64,000 nt of DNA from Ligustrum vulgare. Lineage: Eukaryota > Streptophyta > Magnoliopsida > Lamiales > Oleaceae. The stretch's first letter is position 1, and each line of letters opens with the position of its first letter. The stretch lies in contig OY743172.1 of assembly GCA_963555705.1 (NCBI GenBank), positions 23,745,446 to 23,809,445 of the forward strand, given 5' to 3'. The notes beneath the pieces are model-generated. The model was not told the origin of the DNA. It did not search any database and saw nothing but the letters and a program-made list of their open reading frames with translations. Both the position numbers and the translations under genes were made by a program. Of this stretch, positions 1 through 10,223 are shown piece by piece.

Positions 1-281
1 AGACACCGTTGACTAGTTAATTCATCTTTATAGTTTCTATTGAACGTCAATATCCTTTCTAAATATTAGCTTACTTTATATTCTCAACGATGCTGCACAC
101 CATTGAAATGGAATCATATCGGTTTTCTGGGACTGGGAACTCAGACATACTAGTTGCTCGGTGAAAGTGATTATTGCTTTGAACTGGCAATATCACTGAT
201 CCTTCATTCCTATGGGTTGCATTTCGTACTATGTTGTTTACATTATGTAATGCTGATCTCTCTCTTTCTCTCTCCAAACAG
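1..281 (+). other. intron upstream of the first visible LSG1 exon
   Basis: This stretch ends in a pyrimidine-rich tract of CT repeats followed by CAG at 279-281, a good splice acceptor for the exon at 282. No coding similarity was seen in it on either strand. The N-terminal exons of the gene must lie outside the window. Confidence 0.7.
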
Positions 282-1917
282 CTTGTAATGGTCGTTGATG
301 CACGAAACCCGCTTTTCTATCGCTGCCCTGATCTTGAGGTAATACTGGAGATAATTTTTCCAAAAAGTTGCATAGGATGTAATAGTAGTACAAAGAAATG
401 GGAATATCAGGCATGGGCCATCTCCATGTTGCCTCTAATTTAGGGATGAGAACCTATTGTATCGTATTATTATGATTTTCACAATACAGCACATTCAGCT
501 TTGCTAAAAAAATATAATAATTCCCAGCATTTGACTCTTGGAGTAATACAATTTAGAAGGGGCTCTATAAATGAATTCGTCATTCTTGTGAATATATCTA
601 ATCGATTTTTTTATTTTTTTTTATTTTTAACATTGACTTTTATCCAAATCCAGGTATATGCAAAAGAAATTGATGAGCACAGAAGGACTTTGCTTCTTGT
701 CAACAAGGCAGATCTACTACCATTTTCTATTAGGTTAATATCGGAACAAGTCCTTTGCCATTACCTTTCAGCATTTCTTATTTTTAAGCATCACGATGAT
801 AAATTTTATGCTTGGTCTTGACAGACACAAATGGTCAAACTATTTCCGCAAACATGGGATTCTCTTTCTTTTCTGGTCTGCAAAGGCTGCTTCTGCAGCT
901 CTGGAGGGGAAACCTCTCAGTTATTCCAACGGGATGCAAAGTAATCCGCACGAGTCAGTTGATGCTGATACAAAAATATACGGCAGGGATGATCTTCTGG
1001 CCCGCCTGCAATCTGAAGCTGAAGAGATAGTTTCGATGAAGAATGAATCAAGATCTGATGTCGGAGCCTCAAACAGTGTGGTAGTTGGGTTTGTTGGGTA
1101 TCCAAATGTGGGAAAAAGTTCAACCATTAATGCTTTGGTAGGGGAGAAGCGGACAGGTGTTACGTCGACTCCTGGGAAGACAAAGCATTTCCAGACATTA
1201 ATAATATCTGATAAACTAACTCTTTGTGATTGCCCTGGATTAGTGTTTCCATCCTTCACAAGCTCAAGATATGAGATGATTGCTTCTGGGGTGTTGCCCA
1301 TTGATCGGATGACTGAGCACAGGGAAGCTGTACAGGTGGTGGCAGGTCGAGTACCTAGGTCAGTTATTGAAGAGGTTTACAAAATCACTTTACCAAAACC
1401 AAAGCCATATGAGCCACAATCCCGGCCTCCCTGGGCTGCAGAAGTTTTGAGGTCATACTGTGCATCTCGTGGATATGTTGCTTCTAGTGGACTGCCAGAT
1501 GAAACTCGAGCAGCACGCCAAATTTTGAAGGATTACATTGATGGGAAACTTCCTCACTTTGAAGTGCCCCCAGACGTGTCCAATGATGAATATCATATAG
1601 AGGATGCTGTGGGACCCAGCTCCTCAGAGGTGCTCGACTCGGATTCGTCTGATGGTGAAGTACTTCCAAATGACGAACGGGAAGGTGCACCTAGTCTAGA
1701 GCATGTATTGGATGATTTGAATTCATTTGACATGGATAATGGGTTAGCCTCCCGCAAGGCACCGGTTCAGAAGAAATCAGCAAGTGCGCCCCATAAACAA
1801 CACAAGAAGCCACAGAGAAAGAAAGATCGATCATGGAGGGTAAGTGGTGAAGCTGATGGAATGCCAGTCGTTAGCGTCTTCCAAAAGCCGGTAAATACAG
1901 GCCCTTCGAAGGATTAA
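282..1917 (+). CDS. LSG1: LSG1-type circularly permuted GTPase, 3' three exons (partial)
   Basis: Exons are 282-338, 654-733 and 825-1917, all with GT-AG introns; the phases join to 409 codons plus TAA. This is the C-terminal part of a protein usually near 590 residues; the N-terminus is off the window. The GTPase motifs occur in permuted order: G4 NKAD in exon 2, a SAKA motif at the start of exon 3, then G1 GYPNVGKSS, the G2 region GVTSTPGKTK and G3 DCPG. This G4-G5-G1-G2-G3 order defines the YlqF/YawG family. LSG1 releases the export adaptor NMD3 from cytoplasmic pre-60S subunits (family knowledge). The C-terminus holds an acidic stretch and a Lys/Arg/His-rich tail (HKQHKKPQRKKD), as in plant LSG1 proteins. 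No frameshifts or stops are seen, so the gene is probably functional. Confidence 0.93.
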
Positions 1918-2711
1918 TAGGCTTCTGTTTTCTAAGATGTTTTCCTTTACTGGGTTGGATCATAATTTGGTGCATGTTTCTACCTCCTGGTTTGGTGTAC
2001 TTATAGATTGAATTATTATGTTTTGATCATGAACCGTATACGTCATTCCTATATTTTCCTGAATCATATGTCCACTTCAAATGGAAAGAATTATGGGAAA
2101 GAGGACCTTGTAGATCGAAAGGTGGGTTAGACTACGGAATTGGATAATGCATTTTATTTGAACAATATAGAATCATTATTTATAGTTCGATTTGGTTTGA
2201 TTACATGTGTTTATCAGGATGGCAAAATCCAATTCCCTGAATTGGACGAGAATTTCCAGTCTCGTCAGAATTTGATGCTACGAACAGATGCGAGGACTAC
2301 AAATCTATTTCAATAATCAATAAGTCCTAAAAAAAAAAAGGCATGCAGATTTTAAGATTGATCTGTTCAAACGAGTCATCATCTTGTGAAGGTATGTTTA
2401 TTTAGGTATAAATTTCACATGATTGAATATCGAAATATAGACCAACATATAAAGAATCATGCTGCTACTCTCGACAAAATTGACATTTTAAAATGAAATA
2501 TCAAGTCTTAATGACTTGTCGATATATTTATTGTAATATGATGAAAAGTAATTCCTCAACGATAAAAAAATTTAACATGATTCTTTCACCTAATCTATGC
2601 AATCTCACTTAGGGATGATAATGGGTTAGGTATGAGTCGAGTTAAGCAAACTCATCCGATTCACAGGATATTTGTAACATTCATGCCAGACTCATATACT
2701 TGTTTAAGCTT
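1918..2711. other. 3' UTR and intergenic sequence after LSG1
   Basis: The first ~120 bases are likely the LSG1 3' UTR. No further gene is seen. At 2610 the sequence TAGGGATGATAATGGG resembles the hAT-type MITE terminus found at 33967, 55305 and 61536, but I could not place its partner end or a target duplication. A short poly-A tract (about 2329-2339) follows an AATAAT-rich stretch. Confidence 0.5.
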
Positions 2712-2870
2712 GTGTTTAGTAAACTAGTTTTTTGGTTTATAAACTACACAATTTCTCAAACCACTTTTTAACTACACACATTTTCTCTCTCCAATTTTCA
2801 AAAATTACTTTTTACCTCAAAATCATAAATAAACTAATATATAATCCAAACAGTGTTACCAAATGGAGCC
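2712..2870. repeat. TTTGGTAA-ended MITE, copy a
   Basis: The core reads like the reverse complement of the elements at 7381, 18907 and 54668. It contains the shared blocks ACTACACACATTTTCTCTC, CTCCAATTTTCA and CCTCAAAATCATAAATAAAC, and ends in GTTACCAAATGGAGCC. It is immediately followed by an 18-base C run at 2873-2890. There is no coding content. The family is described under findings. Confidence 0.6.
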
Positions 2871-2872
2871 CT

Positions 2873-2890
2873 CCCCCCCCCCCCCCCCCC
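2873..2890. repeat. poly-C tract (18 C)
   Basis: An uninterrupted run of 18 C abuts the right end of the MITE at 2712-2870. A homopolymer this long is rare in otherwise AT-rich DNA and its length may be an assembly or polymerase artefact. Confidence 0.9.
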
Positions 2891-3408
2891 GGAAGTGAAG
2901 ATATTTGAATTGACAAAATTTCATATTTTACAAGAAAATTTAGGTAAAATTTAAAAATTGTTAATAATCTCCAAATGAGAAAAAATTAGGAGCCGCGATT
3001 AGTGTTACAATCTTTAAGAATTGTAATTTTAATTATTTTTTTAAGCAAATAACGAGTATACGGGTCGAATATGAATTTTGTTTCTCAACCCACCCAACTC
3101 ATATACATGACTGGTTTTAATAGTAAACTCTACTCAACTTAGAGCATCTTCAATAGGTTCTCTAAACTTGAAATGCTATTTATTTTGGAAAGTTAATCTT
3201 TAAAATTTCACTACAATACTCTCTATTTTAACATTTTAATTTAGAGAGTGTATTTGGCTCTTCAAATTTAGAAAATCAAACTCACTCTCTATTATTAAAT
3301 GCATTCAAAAAATTCTTATTTTTAACGTTCTTTATTACATATTTAATATAATTGGTGATTCACTTTTAAAAAAATAAATCTATATCTATATCTATACTAC
3401 TTCTAAAT

Positions 3409-3604
3409 GTGGCTTAAAGGGAGAAACTTTTTGGACGTTACTCTTACAACTTTTTTATATTTTTATATTTACCCTTAATGTTAATTAATGAATAATTATT
3501 TTTAAAGTGGTTTAAAGGGAGAAACCTTTTTGGCGTTTCTACTTTTACAACTTTTTTATATTTTCATATTTATATTTAATGTTAATTTATGAATAATTAT
3601 TTTT
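3409..3604. repeat. two tandem copies of a 98-bp unit
   Basis: The unit beginning GTGGCTTAAAGGGAGAAAC at 3409 recurs as GTGGTTTAAAGGGAGAAAC at 3507. The rest follows in register, through CTTTTACAACTTTTTTATAT to GAATAATTATTTTT. Confidence 0.85.
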
Positions 3605-4429
3605 TAATATAAATATTTTTTTTCATTCTACCAACAACGTCATTAATCTCAATACATTTACAATCTAAACTATTTACTTTCTCACTAAAAGTCGTTAAAA
3701 TAAAGCCTAAAACTTTCAATTCTCATTTTTTTTTCTGTTGTTTATTTCAAATTATTATCTATTCTCACTAAACACGAATACAATTATATTAATATACTAT
3801 CATAAACGAAATAATGAAAATAGTCAACAATTAATATAATTATTTATTCTCAAATTTGGAATCTTAATAAATCGAATGATTTTATTCACAAATAAAAGTA
3901 TCAACCATATCTTGCTACGAAATTTGATCGCACATGATGAAGATTAAGTATAAAAATTTTCAATATCTGTATAGATTCCATTGAAACCTATATGGTATGG
4001 AAGTTCTAAAACTGATTTTGAATTTTTTATTAATGAATATATGATATTTCCCATTATATTTGTCTATCTTTATTTTAATAACTTTTCGATATTAAATAAA
4101 TATGTTATCTTTTTTAATTCTTGCAAGATACTAAATTCTTATTACACTATTTTGAGTCACAATTGAAAATTTTACTCCCACGCTACAGAGAGGAAAATGT
4201 CAATTTTTTAATGAAAAAATTAGGTCAATAGTAATCATACATTTCCAAATGTGTACGATAAAAATGAAATCAACTTGACGACAAACAACAATAATGAAGA
4301 GAATGAAGATGACATCTATCAAATTTATGTATTGATGAATTCTCAGAAGTCTCAAACTTTGTTAGGAAGGAAAAATATTTGGTATTAAATTTTTATTGTC
4401 AATTTTTTTCTTCTTTTTATAATATTTTA

Positions 4430-4434
<5 letters not shown>

Positions 4435-4480
<46 letters not shown>
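4435..4480. repeat. (TA)n microsatellite
   Basis: About 23 uninterrupted TA dinucleotides. Confidence 0.95.
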
Positions 4481-4484
<4 letters not shown>

Positions 4485-5126
4485 CTTTCATCTATTCCCA
4501 AATATTATCGATGTTGTTCTCAATGTGAAGCTCATATATACTTTCATGAGTTCATCAAATTAGTGAGTCTAGTCAAGGTTTTGATTGAGAGAGTAAAATA
4601 TAGTCTCAGAAAATTTGTTTAAATGTTAAAAATTATTAGATTTTTTAATTCTATTTGTCTTGCATGTTTGACTAATTTTCTTGAGAAAAACTCAAAATTT
4701 TTGCCAGACATAATTTTTAAAAATTACTTTGTATGGACAATTAATGTGCAAAGCACGTTTAGACAACTAATATTAACTAAAAATAAAGAAAGGCAATATA
4801 AATTTTTATGAAAAAGTAAAATAAAGAGTCAAAAATAAAGAATTTGTTGGAGCTTGTAAAATTGTTTACTCTTAAATTTAAAGATGTGATCTATTATGTA
4901 GAATATGTTATTTAAATATAAAGAGTCTATTAGAGATAATCTTATAGATCCATTTATGCTGGTAATCTCCAACCCTTTTGGATCGAATATTCGCTAACAT
5001 CGGGTTCAATGGATTTTTTTTATTTTTTGTTTTGCCATCTAATCCCACTTCATGAACCTATCAATGATTATTTTAGGGAATGCAAAATTCAGCGTTTCCA
5101 TCTCTTGTTTCAAAGAGCCAGAACTC

Positions 5127-5311
5127 GAGCCACGATGTCATCTCGTTAAGGAAGTTTAGAGATAGTAAAAAAATTTCGACCCGCCTCGAATCCTACGAAG
5201 CCCCGACCCCAGTGGGGGCGAGCCACGATGTTATTTCATTAAGGAAGTTTAAAGATAGCAAAAAATTCAATTAACCTTAATCCAAAGAGGCGTCGACCCT
5301 AACGAGGGCGA
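5127..5311. repeat. two tandem copies of a ~93-bp GC-richer unit
   Basis: GAGCCACGATGTCATCTCGT at 5127 recurs as GAGCCACGATGTTATTTCAT at 5220, each followed by TAAGGAAGTTTA(G/A)AGATAG. Each copy ends in a GGGGGCGAG or GAGGGCGAG block. The composition differs from the surrounding AT-rich DNA and resembles retroelement untranslated sequence, but I cannot assign a family. A TA-rich microsatellite follows at about 5323-5362. Confidence 0.7.
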
Positions 5312-5516
5312 GATATAGATATATATATCGACAAGGGTGAGATATATATATATATATATATAGATAGAAATGAAAAAGAAAAAATGAAGGAAAAGTAAAA
5401 AATAAAAACTAAAAGGGGGCGACAACGTTGCTTTGCCCTATCCCAATATTGATAAGTCGCAGGAAGAATTTGAGCTTTACTAATTTTCACAGGACGGGGG
5501 CACGAGACTCCTACTT

Positions 5517-5603
5517 GGACAACAAACATGAACAACATTGTGGACAACACTCCCCCACCCCATGTGAGAGTGTTGTCCACCATGTTGTTCAACTATGTTG
5601 TCC
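5517..5603. repeat. 87-bp near-perfect inverted repeat (hairpin)
   Basis: The outer ends are GGACAACA (5517-5524) and TGTTGTCC (5596-5603). The main arms at 5530-5552 and 5568-5590 pair at 22 of 23 positions around a 15-base C-rich loop. It could be a tiny foldback element or a small-RNA precursor. No coding potential is seen. Confidence 0.85.
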
Positions 5604-5799
5604 TAATTGATAAAGATCATTAAATATTATAATATTTTATTTAGGATATTGTTTCATTTTATTTAGGGATTTAAATTTTGAAATTTCTAATATTCAATAA
5701 TTATTTTACAATAAACAATTTTCTTCCTGCATCACGATTTGGGCATCATTCCTTCCGATTATTCACTGCTTCTACCATTTTTCGGCGATTAGCACCAGA

Positions 5800-6290
5800 T
5801 TTTCTGGTAATTGTATTCTGTAATGTTATGTAACCTCTTGTAATTTACGATCACAGTTGTATAATATTCATTAATATTATTTTTATATGTAATAGTATTA
5901 TTGACAACCAGTCGGCTGAAATGTGAAGTGGTATTACAGTCATTATAATATTGTGTAATTGTAGTCAATATAACATTGCAATCCATGTACCATGTAATAT
6001 TGTGTAATTACGAAAGAAACTTATCACACTCACTGTAATGCTCGAATTAGTGTCATAATGTTCAGTAATGCTTTATAATGTCTCGTAATGTTCATAAATA
6101 TTCTATAACATTATGTAATTGTAATATGTACATACTTTTTGACGTGACACTAGTTATGAAGGAAGTACATACATTAGATTAAAGGAAATGTAATCTTCAT
6201 TACATGTATTGTAATGTTTATTACATATATGATATAAACATTACACTTAATATAATATACATTACAATTATTGTAATACTTGAATTGAAC
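5800..6290. repeat. GTAAT/ATTAC-rich degenerate repeat tract
   Basis: Across about 490 bp the pentamers GTAAT and ATTAC recur every few bases (for example TAATGTTATGTAAC, AATATTGTGTAATT, CATTACAATTATTGTAAT). There is no exact unit length by eye. No gene is evident, though antisense short frames exist by chance. Confidence 0.6.
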
Positions 6291-7380
6291 TCTAATGCTA
6301 CACCAAATGAATGAAATACATGTATCTGCATGAAAAAAACACAAATGTAAAATGGATGAAGTTGTTGGGTCAAATGACTATCAGCATGTAAGGAAATAAA
6401 CTCGAACCAAACTAGCTTGCTAAAATTCTTCACCAACATAAATTTGAAGTGGAGTAAGAATCTTTTACCTCTTTTAAATTAAGCTTAAACTAAAAAATAA
6501 AATAAAAAAAATCATTAGTTCAATGGCAATTCTCGTGCTTTCTTCGAGACACTATTAGCCCCAATTGCAACCTGCATACAAAGAATGCAACAAACTACAT
6601 CTTTCAAAACCTAGAAAATCAATTAAAACACTGAGTAATTCACCAAAATCAAACTATTAACCTCTTTTACAATGAGTAATTCACAAGAATCAAGATTCAT
6701 CCCCATGTAAACACACCCAAACGCGCCCTGCACACAATCGTCTTCCCTTTTCTCACCAGATCGACGACTCCTTCCTTTTCACCGCTCCATTCGTTCCCAC
6801 TGCCTCCTTCTCCTTCATCACTCTTAGGGTTCTATTGCAAAATGAGGCTTCAAAATTATGATTTCAAAAATCGAAATCTTCGTAAGCATATTTTTAAACC
6901 TAGGGTTGATTTACAGATATGTAGCATGATATGGAAGTGGAGATTTGTTCAGAGAGAGAGAGAGAGTTGTTTTGGAGTTATGGTGAGAGAATGGTGGGAA
7001 GAGAAAATCACGTGTAATTCTAAATATTTTCTAAATTACGTATTTATCTAATGTAGGTAAAAAGAACTAGTGTAGGATTCAATTTTCCCTATTTAAAAAC
7101 ATATTTTTAGACAATTTGCCCTTAGCACCCCCCTCCCTTTCCCTTTACGGGCAATTATTATTGTTTTTCTATATCTTTAGTTGTGGGCCAAAACCAACAT
7201 GACGATTCATAGTATTCCAACATTGTTCTTCAGTTATATGTAATTTGTACTCTAATTTGGTTGTTTTATATTTGTTTTTTGCCTATATAACATAGTGTGT
7301 TAGGGAATGGTGATCCAAATCTCGTTTGACTCAATTCGAAAAGTTTGTGGTGCAACATTTTTTTGTTAAATTAAACTTTT
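6291..7380. other. non-coding stretch with a 5'-UTR-like C/T-rich block
   Basis: Positions 6720-6840 are C/T-rich and end in TTAGGGTTCTATTGCAAAATG, which looks like a plant 5' UTR with a start at 6842. The 69-codon frame that follows (6842-7051) resembles no family I know and contains a GAGAGA run. It may be a captured gene front or chance. The remainder is AT-rich with no feature. Confidence 0.35.
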
Positions 7381-7523
7381 GTTTGGTAACACTGTTTGGT
7401 TTGTAAAGTGGTTTATTTATGATTTTGAGGTAAAAAGTATTGGTTAAAAATTGAAGAGAGAAAATGTGTATGGTTGAAAATTATTTTTTAAAATTGTATA
7501 GTTTATAAACTGATTTACAAACC
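7381..7523. repeat. TTTGGTAA-ended MITE, copy b
   Basis: It begins GTTTGGTAACACTGTTTGG and carries GTGGTTTATTTATGATTTTG, AGGTAAAAAGTATTGG and AGAGAGAAAATGTGTATGG. These are the same blocks, in opposite orientation, as the copy at 2712. The right end decays into poly-T. Confidence 0.65.
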
Positions 7524-8221
7524 TTTTTTTTTTGTTTTTTTTTTATCAAGCGGATGCTAAATTATGAAAATGGGGGTCAATGATGGGTTACGATATTGGT
7601 ATGGACCTATGTGATTTTCGGGTCGCGTGAAATTTAGGGTTTCGAGATTGTTATAAGTAGAAATCCTTAGTTTTTTTTTTTTTTTTTTTTTTTTTTGGAA
7701 AAGGAAATCCTTAGAACTGAGTCTCTTGTATTCTCAAATTTCATATAGTGAATTTTTCATCATTTGTCCATAGGTTTTCTCCATATTTTAGGATTTTTCA
7801 CGTAAAATAAATGTCCGTGTCCTTATTTTTTCGTTGTTATTTCACATTAAAAGGGACACTATCCGTCAATTTTAGATGTTACTAAAGTAGCTCCCAGAAA
7901 ACATCTCCAAGTCGTGAAAAATCTACAGTCTAACTTGCAGCTGCCGTGACGAGGATTTGAATCCTGAAATATGGATGATGTCTTTGGTAAGCGAAGTCAA
8001 AAGACAAGACTCCCACCCTGTACCCTTGAAGACATATCCTACAATTTACCTCATTCACCAAGAACAAGGACATGACAGTTGGAGACCCCTAAGACGTGGG
8101 CTACATTTTTTTTTTTAGATGTTGCTAAAGTATTCAGCAAAGGAGATAGTCGCACGTGTCATAAGAGTTGTTGGTCCAATTTATCATGCCTTACTGTGAG
8201 AAAATGATTGATAATCTATAA
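7524..8221. other. no gene seen
   Basis: AT-rich sequence with long T runs at 7530-7548 and 7672-7696. Nothing coding is recognised. Confidence 0.5.
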
Positions 8222-8730
8222 GGGTGTGCTTGATTGCGAATGTGAAAAATGGGTAAAAAAAAAAAAATTTCAAATAAAATATTTGTCTAGAAATTATTTT
8301 CGTGAAAAATATTAATTGAAAGTGTTTAATTTGTTTGATTTTCTAGATGAAAAAAGTGGGGAGTTTTTCAAGATTCGTTATTTGATTGACATTATTTTCC
8401 ATAACAAATAAAGTAAATTTTAGTTATTTTATTAATTTTTTTTTTTTTTACTTTTTTAACACATTTGTACTTGATAATGATACTATTAATTTTTTAAAAA
8501 AAAATAAGTCAATTAACAATAAAAAAAATGATCAAACGTGACGATTTTCCATGTAACTCAACCAAACCAAGAAAAAATATTTTCCACCAAATCATTGAAA
8601 ATGGGCGCGTGAGGGAGCTTTGTGGAAAAAAATTTCCATGCCAAATTTTTGCAATCAAACACAAAAATATGGAAAAATAGAAAAAAAAATTTCCTTTTCC
8701 TTGAAAAATTATACATAATCAAACATACTC
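8222..8730. mobile_element. MITE with GTGTGCTTGATTG-type inverted ends
   Basis: The left end AGGGTGTGCTTGATTGC pairs with the right end, whose complement reads AGAGTATGTTTGATTAT (13 of 17 by eye). The interior is AT-rich and non-coding, with internal AATCAAAC/GTTTGATT motifs. A relative probably lies at 13959-14192. I saw no convincing target duplication. Confidence 0.5.
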
Positions 8731-10173
8731 TAAGTGTATGGTAAGGCTTTTGAAATGGCTAAAAGTACTTTTAGTAAAAAAAAATTGAGAAAATACTTTT
8801 TGATTGGATAAACAATTTTTTTAAAGTTATTTTAGAGAAACTCAATTTGTTTTTTTTGTTTTTTTTTTTTTGATCGGATAGAGAAACTCAATTTGTAGCT
8901 TTTAAAAAAATTACTTTTACAAAAAACTGAAATAAATAATATCTTATTATGAAATCTATTAAAAATATATTATATTCCATAATTCGTATTAAAATATTAT
9001 ATTTTATTGATTAATAGAAATTATATTTTATTAATTAATAAATTTTGAAATATGTTGAAAATATATTATTTTTCATAACTTGCATTGAAATATTATATTT
9101 TATTGATTAATATCTGAAAATATATTATTTTTCATAACTCGTGTATTGAAATATTAAAATTTATTTGATGAATATAAAATTATATTTTATTAGTTAATAA
9201 AATATGGAACTTATTGACAATATTTTTTTCTATAACCCTTATGGAAAATGTATTGAAATATTATAATTATTAATTAATAAAATATGAAATCTTTTGAAAG
9301 TAAATTGAAAATATATTTTTTCACGATTAATTAATAAAAATATGAATATATTTTTATTCTGAAATGTTATATTTTATGAATTAATTAAATATATTTTTTA
9401 AATATAAATTTCAACATTGAGATGAAATAATTATTTAAGTTTTAGTTAATTATGATTTATAATTTAAGTTTTAGTTTATACAAAAGCATTTTTATAGTTG
9501 TACTGTCAAATAATTAATTGAATTTTAAGAGTACTTTATGAAGGACGATCAAACAGTCAACTATTTTTTGTTAATGACACTTTTAGAAAAGTTCTGCTAA
9601 TTTAAAGCTCTACTGCAAAAAGTTCTACTCACAATAGTTGTGCCAAACGAGTTCTAAACCTAGTATTGAGGTATATGATGCACGGAATGTTCGGTTATGG
9701 GTTATAATCCAATTATAATCTACAGAATTTTTTAAATCAATTTTTAACCACACACATTTTACATTTCCAATTTTCAACCACATATTTTACTTAAAAAACA
9801 CAAAAACCACAAAAAAAAAAAAAAAGTGCTACTGTTTCCGTCGAACTGATTGGTAGTTTATCTTTTAAGCATATTCACTTTAATCGTGCATTGCTTAAAA
9901 TTATCTCAAAAAATATCACAAAATTTATCCAATGAAAATTGGCAAAGACTGAAAGACTTCATCAAGTTAACGTGACAAGTAAAAAATAGACACCAGACAA
10001 TGCCTAAAGGGAGATTAATTTGAATGTAGATTTTTTATTATTTAGACATACAATCTCAACAATTTAATTTATCTTTTCTTATTTTTAATTTAGTACATCA
10101 AATTTTCTTTATCTTATGCTCTATTTTGTTGTCTTCGTTTTAGTATTAATAAAAGATACGAGGATGAAAATAA
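8731..10173. other. AT-rich intergenic DNA with MITE fragments
   Basis: Between 8930 and 9420 the block TATTGAAATATTATATTTTA with TTGATTAATA variants recurs irregularly. A GTGCCAAACGAGTTC motif near 9650 looks like a MITE end. About 9715-9835 contains the TTTTTAACCACACACATTTT block of the TTTGGTAA family. No gene is seen. Confidence 0.45.
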
Positions 10174-10185
10174 TGAAAATAGCAG

Positions 10186-10223
10186 TTTTGCTCTCTTACC
10201 CACGACGGGGTAGGAGAGCAAAA
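10186..10223. repeat. 16-bp inverted repeat hairpin
   Basis: TTTTGCTCTCTTACCC and GGGTAGGAGAGCAAAA pair at 15 of 16 positions around a 6-base loop. The left arm is also the outer terminal repeat of the surrounding 3.3-kb unit, so the left end carries the terminal motif twice, head to head. Confidence 0.85.

Larger units (their letters stand above)
3137..4945. mobile_element. AT-rich 1.8-kb MITE-like element with degenerate inverted ends
   Basis: The left end reads TTAGAGCATCTTCAATAGG, a start seen in many plant PIF/Harbinger-like MITEs. The right end near 4922-4945 is its imperfect inverse: aligning by eye, about 16 of 23 positions match. The interior has no gene. It contains a 98-bp direct duplication (3409-3604) and a TA microsatellite (4435-4480). 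The short open frames at 3981-4166 and 4623-4811 have the composition of random AT-rich DNA. The similar motif at 13520 (GAGCATCTTTAATGGGTGTG) may mark a second, shorter member. Boundaries are approximate. Confidence 0.4.

Noticed and set aside
921..1301. 126-codon minus frame over LSG1
   Set aside because: Antisense of a conserved exon; no family resemblance.
4435..4480. CRISPR-like or functional repeat
   Set aside because: Simple TA microsatellites; a plant nuclear region has no CRISPR arrays and no spacer-repeat pattern occurs anywhere here.
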